Assembly (NCBI GenBank): GCA_002395235.1
Contig: DGWK01000012.1
Location: 1-43,114, forward strand
DNA length: 43,114 nt
Reading direction: 5' to 3'
Source of the DNA: Lachnospiraceae bacterium UBA4260
GTDB lineage: Bacteria > Bacillota > Clostridia > Lachnospirales > Lachnospiraceae
The notes beneath the pieces are model-generated. The model worked only from the letters and a program-made list of their open reading frames with translations. It was not told the DNA's origin and searched no databases. Every line of letters starts with the position of its first letter. Position 1 is the stretch's first letter. The position numbers were made by a program, and so were the translations under genes. Positions 25,077 through 32,754 of this stretch are shown here, piece after piece.

Positions 25077-27488
25077 ATGGAAAACAAAGCACATTTCGGA
25101 TCTTTGACACCCAGAATGCAGGCATACCGCGAGAGCGTTCTGGATCAGAAGCCCTACATCGACGCGCAGCGCGCTGTCCTGGCTACGGAATCCTATAAGA
25201 AGAATCTGAATCAGCCCGCGGTCATGAAGAGAGCGCTGATGCTGCAGAATATTTTGGCAAAGATGGATATTTATATTGAGGAGGAGACGATCCTGGTCGG
25301 AAATCAGTCCTCCGTCAACCGCGGGGCGCCGGTCTTCCCGGAGTACACGATGAAGTTCATCATGGATGAGCTGGACCTGTTCGAGAAGCGCGACGGGGAT
25401 GTCTTCTATATTACGGAAGAGACCAAGCGGCAGCTGCGCGAGATCGCTCCTTTTTGGGAGAACAACAACCTCAGAGCCCGCGGGGAGGCGCTGATCCCGG
25501 AGGAGATGCAGGTCTACATGGACACCGGGTTCTTCGGCATGGAAGGCAAGCTCAACGCTGGCGACGCGCACCTGGCCGTGGACTACGAGACGCTTCTGCG
25601 CACTGGCCTCAAGGGGTATGAGGAGCGCACGAGGGCGCTCAAGGCCGATCTGGACCTGACCGAACCCGCCTCCATCGATAAGTACCAGTTCTACAAGGCG
25701 GTCCTGATCGTGATCGATGCAGTCAAGGGCTTCGCAGAGCGCTTTGCGGCGCTGGCCCGCGAGAAGGCGGAAGCAGCAGTGGAGCCCCGGAAATCCGAGC
25801 TCCTTGAGATCGCCCGCGTCTGTGATAAGGTTCCTTATCAGCCGGCGGAGACTTTTCACGAGGCTGTTCAGGCCGTTTGGTTCATTCAGCTGATCCTGCA
25901 GATCGAGTCCAACGGACACTCCCTCAGCTATGGCCGCTTCGACCAGTACGTATATCCTTATCTGGCCTCCGATCTGGAGAAGGGACTGCTCACCGAGGAC
26001 CAGGCTGTCGAGCTTCTCACAAACCTTTGGATCAAGACACTCACCATCAACAAGGTCCGCTCCCAGGCGCACACATTCTCCAGCGCCGGCAGCCCCATGT
26101 ATCAGAACGTCACGATCGGCGGCCAGACCGCAGACGGCAGAGACGCCGTCAATAAGCTGTCCTTCCTGATCCTGAAGTCTATCGGCCAGACGAGACTTCC
26201 TCAGCCCAACCTGACAGTCCGCTATCACAGGAATATCAATCAGGCCTTCATGGACGAGGCAATCGAGGTCCTCAAGCTGGGGACCGGCATGCCGGCCTTT
26301 AACAATGACGAAGTTATTATTCCCTCTTTCATTGAAAAGGGTGTTAAAAAAGAGGACGCCTACTGCTATTCCGCAATCGGCTGCGTGGAGACCGCAGTGC
26401 CGGGCAAATGGGGCTATCGCTGCACCGGTATGAGCTACCTCAACTTCCCCAGAATCCTGCTCATGGTCATGAACAACGGGATCGACATGACCAGCGGCAA
26501 GAGATTTGTGAAGGATTACGGAAACTTCAGGGATATGGAATCTTTTGACGAGCTGATGAAGGCCTGGGACGGCGCAATCCGGGAACTGACCCGCGCAAGC
26601 GTCATCGTAGAGAACGCCATTGACCTGGCCAGTGAGCGCGAAGTTCCGGATATTCTCTGCTCCTGCCTGACCCAGGACTGCCTGGGACGCGGCAAGACCA
26701 TCAAGGAGGGCGGCGCCGTTTACGATTTCATCTCCGGCCTGCAGGTCGGCATCGCGAACATGGCGGACAGCCTCTCCGCCATCAAGAAGCTTGTCTACGA
26801 AGAGGGGAAGATCTCTCGGGATGAGCTCATGAATGCGCTGGCGACAGACTTTGCGGGGCCGGAGGGAGAGCGGATCCGGCAGATGCTCATTAACGACGCG
26901 CCCAAGTACGGCAACGACGACGACTACGCCGATCAGCTGGTGGTGGACGCTTACGCATCCTACCTGGATGAGATGAAGAAGTACAAGAACACCCGATTCG
27001 GCAGGGGACCGATCGGCGGCATCCGCTACGGCGGAACGTCCTCGATTTCCGCAAATGTCGGACAGGGTTTTGGTACCATGGCGACGCCGGACGGACGCCA
27101 TGCCAAGGAACCTCTGGCAGAGGGCTGCTCGCCCGCACACTCCATGGACAAGCACGGCCCGACTGCTGTCTTCAAGAGCGTATCCAAGCTCCCCACCCAT
27201 GAGATCACGGGCGGCGTACTGCTGAACCAGAAAGTGACACCCGCTATGCTCTCCACGCAGGAGAACACCAAGAAATTAGAATTCATCGTCCGCACATTCT
27301 TTAACCGCCTGGAAGGCTACCATGTGCAGTACAATGTAGTTGATAAAGCGACTCTTCTGGATGCCCAGGCGCACCCGGAGAAGCACAAAGATCTGATCGT
27401 CCGCGTGGCCGGATACAGCGCATTCTTCAATGTCCTTTCCAAGGCGACCCAGGATGATATCATTGGAAGAACGGAACAGACGTTATAA
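25077..27488 (+). CDS. Glycyl-radical enzyme, probable anhydrohexitol-phosphate C-O lyase
   Basis: The 803-residue enzyme has the active-site Cys and Glu in SAIGCVETAVPGKW (C436, E438) and the glycyl-radical loop RVAGYSAFF (G779). The GCVE motif and length place it with the PFL2/dehydratase-type glycyl-radical enzymes, not true pyruvate formate-lyase. Neighbours decide the likely role: the next gene is a fructose-6-phosphate-aldolase-like transaldolase and the third is a ROK sugar kinase, with a dedicated activase opposite. In E. coli, YbiW and PflD, also tied to FsaA/FsaB, have been reported to open the ring of 1,5-anhydroglucitol- or anhydromannitol-6-phosphate to 1-deoxyfructose-6-phosphate. 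I infer the same here. Glycerol or other diol dehydration remains possible. It needs strict anaerobiosis. Confidence 0.9.
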   Translation: MENKAHFGSLTPRMQAYRESVLDQKPYIDAQRAVLATESYKKNLNQPAVMKRALMLQNILAKMDIYIEEETILVGNQSSVNRGAPVFPEYTMKFIMDELDLFEKRDGDVFYITEETKRQLREIAPFWENNNLRARGEALIPEEMQVYMDTGFFGMEGKLNAGDAHLAVDYETLLRTGLKGYEERTRALKADLDLTEPASIDKYQFYKAVLIVIDAVKGFAERFAALAREKAEAAVEPRKSELLEIARVCDKVPYQPAETFHEAVQAVWFIQLILQIESNGHSLSYGRFDQYVYPYLASDLEKGLLTEDQAVELLTNLWIKTLTINKVRSQAHTFSSAGSPMYQNVTIGGQTADGRDAVNKLSFLILKSIGQTRLPQPNLTVRYHRNINQAFMDEAIEVLKLGTGMPAFNNDEVIIPSFIEKGVKKEDAYCYSAIGCVETAVPGKWGYRCTGMSYLNFPRILLMVMNNGIDMTSGKRFVKDYGNFRDMESFDELMKAWDGAIRELTRASVIVENAIDLASEREVPDILCSCLTQDCLGRGKTIKEGGAVYDFISGLQVGIANMADSLSAIKKLVYEEGKISRDELMNALATDFAGPEGERIRQMLINDAPKYGNDDDYADQLVVDAYASYLDEMKKYKNTRFGRGPIGGIRYGGTSSISANVGQGFGTMATPDGRHAKEPLAEGCSPAHSMDKHGPTAVFKSVSKLPTHEITGGVLLNQKVTPAMLSTQENTKKLEFIVRTFFNRLEGYHVQYNVVDKATLLDAQAHPEKHKDLIVRVAGYSAFFNVLSKATQDDIIGRTEQTL

Positions 27489-27503
27489 ATAAGGAGGCAC
27501 AAA

Positions 27504-28181
27504 ATGAAATTCTGTATTGATGATGCAAATGTTGAGAAGATCCGCCGCATTTATGAGTATTATCCGGTCGACGGCGTTTCCACCAACCCTTCGATCCTGG
27601 CCAAGGCTGGAAGAGACCCCTATGAGGTCTTGAAGGAAATCCGCGAGATCATCGGCGAGGACGGCGAGCTGTTCGTACAGGCTACAGCGACGACGGCAGA
27701 GGGCATGGTCGAAGAAGCCCATAAGATCGTGGAGGTGCTGGGAAAGACCACACTGGTGAAGATTCCCTGCGTTCCCGAAGGCTTCAAGGCCATGAAGCAG
27801 CTGAAGAGAGAGGGAATCCGTTTCATCGGCACGGCGATCTACACGGCTATGCAAGGCTTTCTTGCAGCGAAGTGCGGCGCTGAGTATGTGGCTCCTTATG
27901 TAAACCGCATTGACAACATGGGCTTTGACGGCGTACAGGTCGCCAAGGACATCCACGACGCAATCACGGCAAGCGGCCTTGACAGCGGCCTTCTTGCGGC
28001 AAGCTTCAAGAACAGCCAGCAGGTCCTGGAGTTGACAAAATATGGCGTGAAGGCAGTGACTGTTGCGCCGGATGTCATTGACGGCCTCGTAAAGAACGCT
28101 GCGATTGACGCTGCGATCGCTCAGTTCACCAGGGATTTCCAGGGACTGGTCGGAGAAGGAAAGAGCATGGCGGACTGCTGA
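27504..28181 (+). CDS. fsa: Fructose-6-phosphate aldolase / small transaldolase family
   Basis: It is a class I aldolase of the FSA/TalC type. Seen are GVSTNPSILAKAGRDP, FVQATATTAEGMVEEA, the Schiff-base lysine K86 in TLVKIPCVPEGFKAM, TAIYTAMQGFLAAKCGAEYVAPYVNRID (with the Tyr typical of FSA) and LAASFKNSQQVLEL. It is 225 residues, normal for FSA. It starts 15 nt after the glycyl-radical enzyme stop with an AAGGAGG site. In the inferred pathway it would split 1-deoxyfructose-6-phosphate into glyceraldehyde-3-phosphate and hydroxyacetone. No GldA-like hydroxyacetone reductase gene is in the window. Confidence 0.93.
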   Translation: MKFCIDDANVEKIRRIYEYYPVDGVSTNPSILAKAGRDPYEVLKEIREIIGEDGELFVQATATTAEGMVEEAHKIVEVLGKTTLVKIPCVPEGFKAMKQLKREGIRFIGTAIYTAMQGFLAAKCGAEYVAPYVNRIDNMGFDGVQVAKDIHDAITASGLDSGLLAASFKNSQQVLELTKYGVKAVTVAPDVIDGLVKNAAIDAAIAQFTRDFQGLVGEGKSMADC

Positions 28182-28197
28182 ATAACGGAGGGTGTCC

Positions 28198-29085
28198 ATG
28201 AGTATTCTTTCTATCGATATCGGAGGAACATTTATCAAATATGCACTGATGGGAAAAGACGCAGTGATTCTCTCCAGAGGAAAAAAACCCACTCCGCAGG
28301 AGGGGAGAAGGGAGCTGGTTGAGGCGATCGGAAGATTGTATGATGAGATGCCCGATGTGGAAGGAATTGCGATCAGTATGCCCGGCATCATAGATTCAGA
28401 AAATGGGTACTGTGTGATGGGCGGAGCACTTGGTTACAACGATGACTTCTATTTCCGACATGTGCTCTACGAGAGATGCCCCGTGAAAATTGTTATTGAG
28501 AACGATGCGAAGTGTGCAGCGATGGCAGAAGCCGGCATGGGAGCTCTGAAGGATGTGAGCGACGGCCTGGTGCTGATCTTCGGAACGATGATCGGCGGCG
28601 GTATTATTCATGATCACAAACTCCTTAGAGGCAGACATTTTTCTGCGGGAGAAGTGTCTTATATCATACCTCATGCGGAAAAGAAGGCGTCCCGCGAAAA
28701 TGTCTGGGGTAATCGCAATGGAACGCCTCGTCTCTGCAGGCTCTATGCGGAGAAGAAAGGCCTTGATCTATCTGAGGTGGACGGATTGATGGTATTTGGT
28801 GCTGTGAATGCCGGTGAAAAAGAGGCGATCGAGAGCCTGACTAAGTTTACCAGAGGAATCGCGGTGCAGATTTTTAATCTCCAGACGGTTCTGGATCCGG
28901 AGAGGATCGCAATCGGCGGCGGAATCAGTGCCCAGCCGGTTCTGATCGAGTATATCAGGAAGCATTTGGATCAGCTCTATTCGGATTGTCCATATATGAT
29001 CCCCAGAGCAGAGATCGTCACCTGCAAGTTCCAAAATGATGCGAATCTGTACGGCGCACTGCAGTGCTATCTTGAGTATGCGTGA
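28198..29085 (+). CDS. ROK-family sugar kinase
   Basis: The N-terminal ATP-binding motif is LSIDIGGTFIKYALM, followed by VIENDAKCAAMAEAGMGAL (catalytic Asp in ENDA), VLIFGTMIGGGII and AIGGGISAQPVLIEYI. It is 295 residues. The usual ROK zinc motif (CxCGxxGCxE) and the His of the E-x-G-H segment are absent; the corresponding part reads RHFSAGEVSYIIPH..WGNRNGTPRLCRLY. That is typical of a divergent ROK branch that includes beta-glucoside kinases. It is the third gene of the operon (16 nt gap, ACGGAGG site, ATG 28198 preferred over GTG 28192). I infer it makes the anhydrohexitol-6-phosphate substrate. Confidence 0.9.
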   Translation: MSILSIDIGGTFIKYALMGKDAVILSRGKKPTPQEGRRELVEAIGRLYDEMPDVEGIAISMPGIIDSENGYCVMGGALGYNDDFYFRHVLYERCPVKIVIENDAKCAAMAEAGMGALKDVSDGLVLIFGTMIGGGIIHDHKLLRGRHFSAGEVSYIIPHAEKKASRENVWGNRNGTPRLCRLYAEKKGLDLSEVDGLMVFGAVNAGEKEAIESLTKFTRGIAVQIFNLQTVLDPERIAIGGGISAQPVLIEYIRKHLDQLYSDCPYMIPRAEIVTCKFQNDANLYGALQCYLEYA

Positions 29086-29108
29086 AGAACTGCAAATAAA
29101 ATGAATAA

Positions 29109-29151
29109 AGGGCAGGATGGAATGGTTAGTTCCAATCCTGCTCTTTTTTTT
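29109..29151 (+). terminator. Terminator of the glycyl-radical enzyme operon
   Basis: GCAGGAT-GGAA pairs with TTCCAATCCTGC (one bulge), followed by a run of eight or more T. Between here and 29351 I see no gene, only an 8-bp inverted repeat CGTCATAT/ATATGACG (29175-29205). Confidence 0.85.
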
Positions 29152-29351
29152 ACCTGACTCTGTCCAGAAACTATCGTCATATATGAAGTCGTTATCGATA
29201 TGACGGGTATAAATGTCAAAAAATACCGAAATTGAATCAGAAATTCACCTGTTTTATGACTTCCGATGAGTATAAGATATGCAACCGTTGAGGCTGAGCC
29301 AAACAATTCGAAGGCGGCAGCGGGCCCGGTAAAGGGCTGAACTTATTTTTT

Positions 29352-29529
29352 AAAATTTGGGTAACTATTCAGCACCCCAAGTCCCAAATGCTCCGCATTC
29401 GGGACTGTGGGCGTCCAGAGGCGCTCCGCGCCTTGTCCGCCCCGGAAAAAAGATAAAAAAGTTCCGGTGAGCGAGCTCCCCGTATCTTATTTTAATCTTT
29501 TTTCCGGGGTGCTGAATAATTACAAATTT
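29352..29529. repeat. Cloverleaf-like multi-hairpin element
   Basis: An outer stem (29361-29378 with 29506-29523, 17 of 18 matching; an AAATTTG/CAAATTT pair extends it) encloses three further hairpins: 29381-29405 (GTCCC-AATGC stem, TCC loop), 29409-29442 (GGGCG..GGCGC stem, TCC loop) and 29443-29506 (perfect 12-bp CGGAAAAAAGAT stem with a small GAGC/GCTC hairpin inside). The layout is a four-way junction. The outer stem ends beside the ribosome site of the next gene. It could be a non-autonomous mobile repeat or a structured 5' leader. Confidence 0.65.
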
Positions 29530-29543
29530 GGAGGTAATAATCA

Positions 29544-29924
29544 ATGAAATTCAGAAATATAATTCTCGGAGCCATGCTCACAGTCGCACTCGCCTGCGGA
29601 GCGGTCGCGGTCTATCCCACCGTCTCATCCGGCATCGCATTCTCAAATGAGATCGCACAGAGGATGAACGAGCAGGTCTATGTCAAGACGCAGAAGGTAG
29701 AGTACACTTCTGACCGGGGACAGAAATTTAATGTAGCTGTCTCTTCCAACAGTGATGATTCTTACATGCTGATGTATTTTGACTTTTTCGGTGACAGCCA
29801 GCGCGCGGTGGTGCAGCGCGGCGAGGACGGCGAGTATGTAGTTAAGGAAGGTGCTTTCTTTGGCACAGATGCGGCTAAGGTCGCCAAGATCGCATCTGAG
29901 AACGGACAGTGGAGAGAGATCTGA
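29544..29924 (+). CDS. Small secreted protein of unknown function
   Basis: I do not recognise the family. The 126-residue protein has a clear N-terminal hydrophobic signal or anchor (KFRNIILGAMLTVALACGAVAVYP), so it is exported or membrane-tethered. The remainder is a compact, polar domain with beta-rich repeats of the kind YVKTQKVEYTSDRG, YMLMYFDFFGDSQRAVVQRGEDGEY and ends QWREI. An AATTTGGAGG site precedes the ATG. It is a single-gene unit, bounded upstream by the cloverleaf element and downstream by a strong terminator, so expression may depend on that leader. Confidence 0.75.
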   Translation: MKFRNIILGAMLTVALACGAVAVYPTVSSGIAFSNEIAQRMNEQVYVKTQKVEYTSDRGQKFNVAVSSNSDDSYMLMYFDFFGDSQRAVVQRGEDGEYVVKEGAFFGTDAAKVAKIASENGQWREI

Positions 29925-29956
29925 AATAAGCAGGAAACGGAAGAAGGAAACAATAG

Positions 29957-29998
29957 AAAAGGGATCTCGTGACGGTGTGGTCACGGGATCCTTTTTTT
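29957..29998 (+). terminator. Terminator of the small secreted protein gene
   Basis: AAAAGGGATC-CGTGAC pairs with GTCACG-GATCCTTTT, with a T-run. Confidence 0.9.
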
Positions 29999-30001
29999 CT
30001 G

Positions 30002-30023
30002 TTCAAGGCTCGCGGAGCGAGCC
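30002..30023. repeat. Short palindromic repeat, copy 1
   Basis: TTCAAGGCTCGCGGAGCGAGCC contains the hairpin GGCTCGC/GCGAGCC. A near copy in the opposite orientation lies at 31964-31987. Confidence 0.5.
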
Positions 30024-30055
30024 GCCATATGTGCGCGGGAGACTTCCCGCTGGAA

Positions 30056-30226
30056 CTAATCGGCCGGCTTCTCCTCCGGCAGATCTCTCGAAGCGCTCCT
30101 GTAGTTCATGAACGCGTACAGAAGGCACATGATCATGTCGTCCACAGGTCCGGGGATGGCATCTACGGGGGAAATAACATAAGCGAGAAGCGCGATGAGC
30201 GCAATGATCTTCATTTTTTTATCCAT
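30056..30226 (-). CDS. Small DUF1232 (YkvA-like) membrane protein
   Basis: This 56-residue protein has the DUF1232 signature SPVDAIPGPVDDMI (compare SP(I/V)DxIPD in larger members) after a hydrophobic segment IIALIALLAYVI, then a second hydrophobic stretch. It should sit in the membrane; function of the family is unknown. The start at 30226 is preferred over 30373 because AAAGGAGAATC lies just upstream; the longer frame has no ribosome site. It lies 100 nt downstream of folD on the same strand, so it could be the tail of that operon or a single gene. Confidence 0.75.
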   Translation of the reverse strand: MDKKMKIIALIALLAYVISPVDAIPGPVDDMIMCLLYAFMNYRSASRDLPEEKPAD

Positions 30227-30326
30227 TTTGATTCTCCTTTCAGGTGATCGGGTAATGCAGGTTTCTTTGCTGCATTTCAACTTAATATACGTTTCTGATC
30301 GGAGAGGGCAATGAAGAGGGGGGCTT

Positions 30327-31193
30327 TCAAATGTGATTTTTGTGTGTGTGTGTCTTTGCGGCTTCCACCACATGACTGATCAGGACGCACGTGGTCACGC
30401 CCCCGACGCCGCCCGGGACGGGCGTGATCGCCGCCACATGGGGCTCCACGTCTTCAAAGTCTACGTCGCCGGAGATGCCTCCCTTGGCTTCATCCCAGTT
30501 GATGCCCACATCGATGACGACCTGGCCGGGATTTGTGTAATCTCTGGTGACGCTGTGCAACTGTCCGGAGGCCGCGATCAGGATGTCCGCCTCCCTCGTG
30601 ATGGAAGGGACATCGACTGTGCGGGTGTGGCAGTTGACGACGGTAGCATTTTCGTGCATCAGCATCATGGCGACGGGACGACCGATGACCAGGGAGCGGC
30701 CGATGACGGCGGCCTTTTTGCCGCTGATCGGGATGTCGTAGTGGTGCAGGATCTCCATGGCCGCCTGGGCGGTGCAGGGCGGGAAGCCCGTCCTGGTATT
30801 CGTGAAGACGCCGGCCAGGGAGAGGTCCGTGCAGCCGTCGATGTCTTTGGCGGGATTCAGCATCTGTCTCGCCCTTTCGTTGTCCAGATGCCTGGGAAGA
30901 GGGCGGAACAGAAGGATCCCGTGGATGGAATCGTCCGTGTTCACAGCCATCAGTTCGGCGTCAAAATCTTCCTGGGAGACATCCGCGGGAAGGACCACTT
31001 TCTTAACTTCTACGCCGACGGCCGCCGCGCGCTTGGCGGCGCCTCTCTCATAGGAGAGGTCATCGGGACGCTCGCCGACGCGGAAAATGCACAGGGTCGG
31101 CATGATGCCGGCCGCTTTCAGTTCTTCCACGTCCCTTTTCATTCGGGCGGTCATAGCGTCGGCTACTTCTTTGCCTTTTAGTATTCTGGCCAT
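30327..31193 (-). CDS. folD: Methylenetetrahydrofolate dehydrogenase/cyclohydrolase
   Basis: FolD interconverts 5,10-methylene-, methenyl- and 10-formyl-tetrahydrofolate in the cytoplasm. Seen are IHGILLFRPLPRHLD, PAKDIDGCTDLSLAGVF, FPPCTAQAAMEILHHYDI, the NADP site AAVIGRSLVIGRPVAMML and the C-terminal ITPVPGGVGGVTTCVLISHVVEAA. The catalytic Tyr-Lys segment reads SYERGAAKR (Y48, K54), a longer spacing than the common Y-x3-K, as in a divergent FolD branch. The tail KTHTHKNHI is encoded by a TG dinucleotide tract (30342-30353). It is 288 residues and follows fchA by 31 nt, forming a two-gene one-carbon operon. Confidence 0.93.
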   Translation of the reverse strand: MARILKGKEVADAMTARMKRDVEELKAAGIMPTLCIFRVGERPDDLSYERGAAKRAAAVGVEVKKVVLPADVSQEDFDAELMAVNTDDSIHGILLFRPLPRHLDNERARQMLNPAKDIDGCTDLSLAGVFTNTRTGFPPCTAQAAMEILHHYDIPISGKKAAVIGRSLVIGRPVAMMLMHENATVVNCHTRTVDVPSITREADILIAASGQLHSVTRDYTNPGQVVIDVGINWDEAKGGISGDVDFEDVEPHVAAITPVPGGVGGVTTCVLISHVVEAAKTHTHKNHI

Positions 31194-31224
31194 AGTTCCC
31201 CCTTTCTGATCGGTCGCACCGGGC

Positions 31225-31845
31225 TCAGCCGCGGAGCTTATTCACAACTGAATTATAGACAGAGTCTCCGAGCGAGGTATATTTTGCCAAAAGAGCGTCC
31301 GCCTCATCCTCAAGCGCCTGTGCGCTGGTTCTGTCCTTCATGGACTTTGTGTTGATGTAGACATTGAGGGAAGCGGCCTGCATGGCGGCTTTGCAGAGAA
31401 TGGCGCCGCAGCCGGCGTCGGAGACGGCGAGCCGGGAGCCCTTGGCGGCAAACTCCTCGATGATGTCGATGGCCTCGCCGCAGGCGCGCATGATGTCCAT
31501 GGGCACGGAGCAGGCAACCTTAAGGGCGTTTTCCATGACCTGGGCCCTGCCAGGGTCGTCCTTGGGGATTCCGTAGGCTTTGGCGAGGGGGGCGAAGGCC
31601 TCCGCATCCGCGTCCACCAGCTCCAGGAAACGGAGCCGAAGGGCCTGCGCGCGCTCCATTAGGCTGCGGACGTCCTCTTCGACGTCGGCGTATCTCTTCT
31701 TGCCGACGGTGAGCTCGCCCACCATGTCGCCGAGGGAGATGCCGATGGCAGCGGCAAGAGCGCTGGCGCCGCCGCCGCCCGGGACGGGCGCGGGGGAGGC
31801 GAGCTGCTCGGTAAATGCAGTGACTGTCCGGTCAATTAATTTCAT
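31225..31845 (-). CDS. fchA: Cyclodeaminase/cyclohydrolase family protein (methenyl-THF cyclohydrolase)
   Basis: It belongs to the FTCD_C family, helical proteins that act on formimino- or methenyl-tetrahydrofolate. The hallmark PAPVPGGGGASALAAAIGISLGDMV is near the N-terminus, and VSDAGCGAILCKAAMQAASLNVYINT lies near the C-terminus. It is 206 residues. Cotranscription with folD points to methenyl-THF cyclohydrolase in one-carbon metabolism, although formiminotransferase-cyclodeaminase activity from purine or histidine breakdown is an alternative. AAGGAG lies 11 nt before the ATG, and a consensus promoter is 55-85 nt upstream. Confidence 0.92.
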   Translation of the reverse strand: MKLIDRTVTAFTEQLASPAPVPGGGGASALAAAIGISLGDMVGELTVGKKRYADVEEDVRSLMERAQALRLRFLELVDADAEAFAPLAKAYGIPKDDPGRAQVMENALKVACSVPMDIMRACGEAIDIIEEFAAKGSRLAVSDAGCGAILCKAAMQAASLNVYINTKSMKDRTSAQALEDEADALLAKYTSLGDSVYNSVVNKLRG

Positions 31846-31901
31846 ATTCGGGATTCTCCTTGCATGGGATGGATTCTTGTGATGTGACTTTCGTTTTTGC
31901 C

Positions 31902-31930
31902 ATTATATCATTGGGATTTTTCTTGTACAA
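31902..31930 (-). promoter_or_regulatory. Promoter of the fchA-folD operon
   Basis: On the minus strand: TTGTAC (31930-31925), a 17-bp spacer and TATAAT (31907-31902). Confidence 0.8.
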
Positions 31931-31963
31931 TATTTCGGAGAGGAACAGAACGGACGTGGCGCA

Positions 31964-31987
31964 GCGGCTCGCGCTGCGAGCCTTGAA
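31964..31987. repeat. Short palindromic repeat, copy 2 (inverted)
   Basis: GCGGCTCGCGCTGCGAGCC followed by TTGAA is the inverted near copy of 30002-30023. Confidence 0.5.
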
Positions 31988-32022
31988 TGATGCCGAATTT
32001 CAGTAATTTTTGTGGAACAACA

Positions 32023-32050
32023 CTTATGAAAGAGAACTTATGAAAGAGAA
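32023..32050 (+). repeat. 14-bp tandem duplication over a start codon
   Basis: CTTATGAAAGAGAA occurs twice back to back. The first ATG (32026) opens a five-codon frame whose TGA stop overlaps the second ATG (32040), the start of the ligase gene, as ATGA. Confidence 0.75.
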
Positions 32051-32651
32051 TAATTGGAGCGAACAGTATAAAGAGACTTTGGAGTTCAAAAAAGAGCAGC
32101 GCGCATCGGCAGTAGCCGCGCGCCGCGCTCTGACGCAGGAAGAGCGGGATCAGAAGAGCAGTGCGATCTGCGATCTTTTGATAAAGCTTATGAGAGAGCC
32201 CCGCTACTGCGCGGTGAAAACGATCTTCTCCTACAGGGGAACCTGGGAGGAGGTGAATGTGGACGCCTTCAACAAGTGGGCCGATTCGGAGGGGTATCGG
32301 GTCGCCTATCCGATTTCCTTGCCGCACGGTGTTATGAAGGCGGCCGTGCCGGGATTTGAGGGCGACTGGCACCGGGCGGCTTTCGGAATTCTCGAGCCGG
32401 TCATGGAGGAGTCGGAGATCCTTGCGCCGGAGGAGATTGATCTGATCATCGTTCCCTGCGTCGCTTTCGATGCGTATGGGAACCGATGCGGGCACGGGGC
32501 CGGCTATTATGACCGGTTTATGGAGCGTATGGGGCAGGAAGCACTTGTAATGGTGGCCTTTGAGGCGCAGAGGATCGAGAAGCTGGCGACGGAAAAGACG
32601 GATATTCCGATTCGTACGATCGTGACGGAGGCGGGCGTTCTAAGAGTCTGA
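32040..32651 (+). CDS. 5-formyltetrahydrofolate cyclo-ligase
   Basis: It converts 5-formyl-THF to methenyl-THF with ATP. Hallmarks are IFSYRGTWEEVNVD, the AFGILEP segment, IDLIIVPCVAFDAYGNRCGHGAGYYDRFM (the GxGxGYYD motif) and VAFEAQ. The N-terminal basic helix KKEQRASAVAARRALTQEERDQKS is typical. It is 203 residues from ATG 32040. The ribosome site is weak, and a 14-bp duplication puts a five-codon mini-ORF directly before the start. It is divergent from fchA-folD, so three one-carbon genes sit together. The gene ends two bases before a giant perfect palindrome. Confidence 0.92.
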   Translation: MKENNWSEQYKETLEFKKEQRASAVAARRALTQEERDQKSSAICDLLIKLMREPRYCAVKTIFSYRGTWEEVNVDAFNKWADSEGYRVAYPISLPHGVMKAAVPGFEGDWHRAAFGILEPVMEESEILAPEEIDLIIVPCVAFDAYGNRCGHGAGYYDRFMERMGQEALVMVAFEAQRIEKLATEKTDIPIRTIVTEAGVLRV

Positions 32652-32653
32652 AG

Positions 32654-32714
32654 TGTGTCATGGGGACGTATCAGCTGACACATTTTGTGTCAGCTGATAC
32701 GTCCCCATGACACA
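32654..32714. repeat. Perfect 29-bp palindrome, loop TTT (element P1)
   Basis: Arms 32654-32682 and 32686-32714 are fully complementary with a TTT loop; the core of each arm is GGGGACGTATCAGCTGACAC. The same 20-mer recurs in the element at 34190-34315. It resembles REP-type hairpins with a GGGGAC head that are dispersed in Clostridia and associated with REP transposases. It may also serve as a terminator. Confidence 0.85.
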
Positions 32715-32735
32715 ATCCCCCATTTATGGTAGAAT
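32707..32735 (+). promoter_or_regulatory. Promoter using the palindrome end as -35
   Basis: ATGACA (32707-32712, inside the palindrome arm), a 17-bp spacer and TAGAAT (32730-32735). Confidence 0.5.
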
Positions 32736-32754
32736 AAGCTTTAAGGTTTTTGGC

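Noticed and set aside
29352..29529. Cloverleaf as a tRNA gene
   Set aside because: It is about twice tRNA size and lacks a TTCGA T-loop, anticodon arm dimensions and a CCA-type acceptor.
31846..32039. Tetrahydrofolate riboswitch between the folate genes
   Set aside because: No THF aptamer-like conserved segments or switching terminator were found; an ordinary promoter explains the fchA side.
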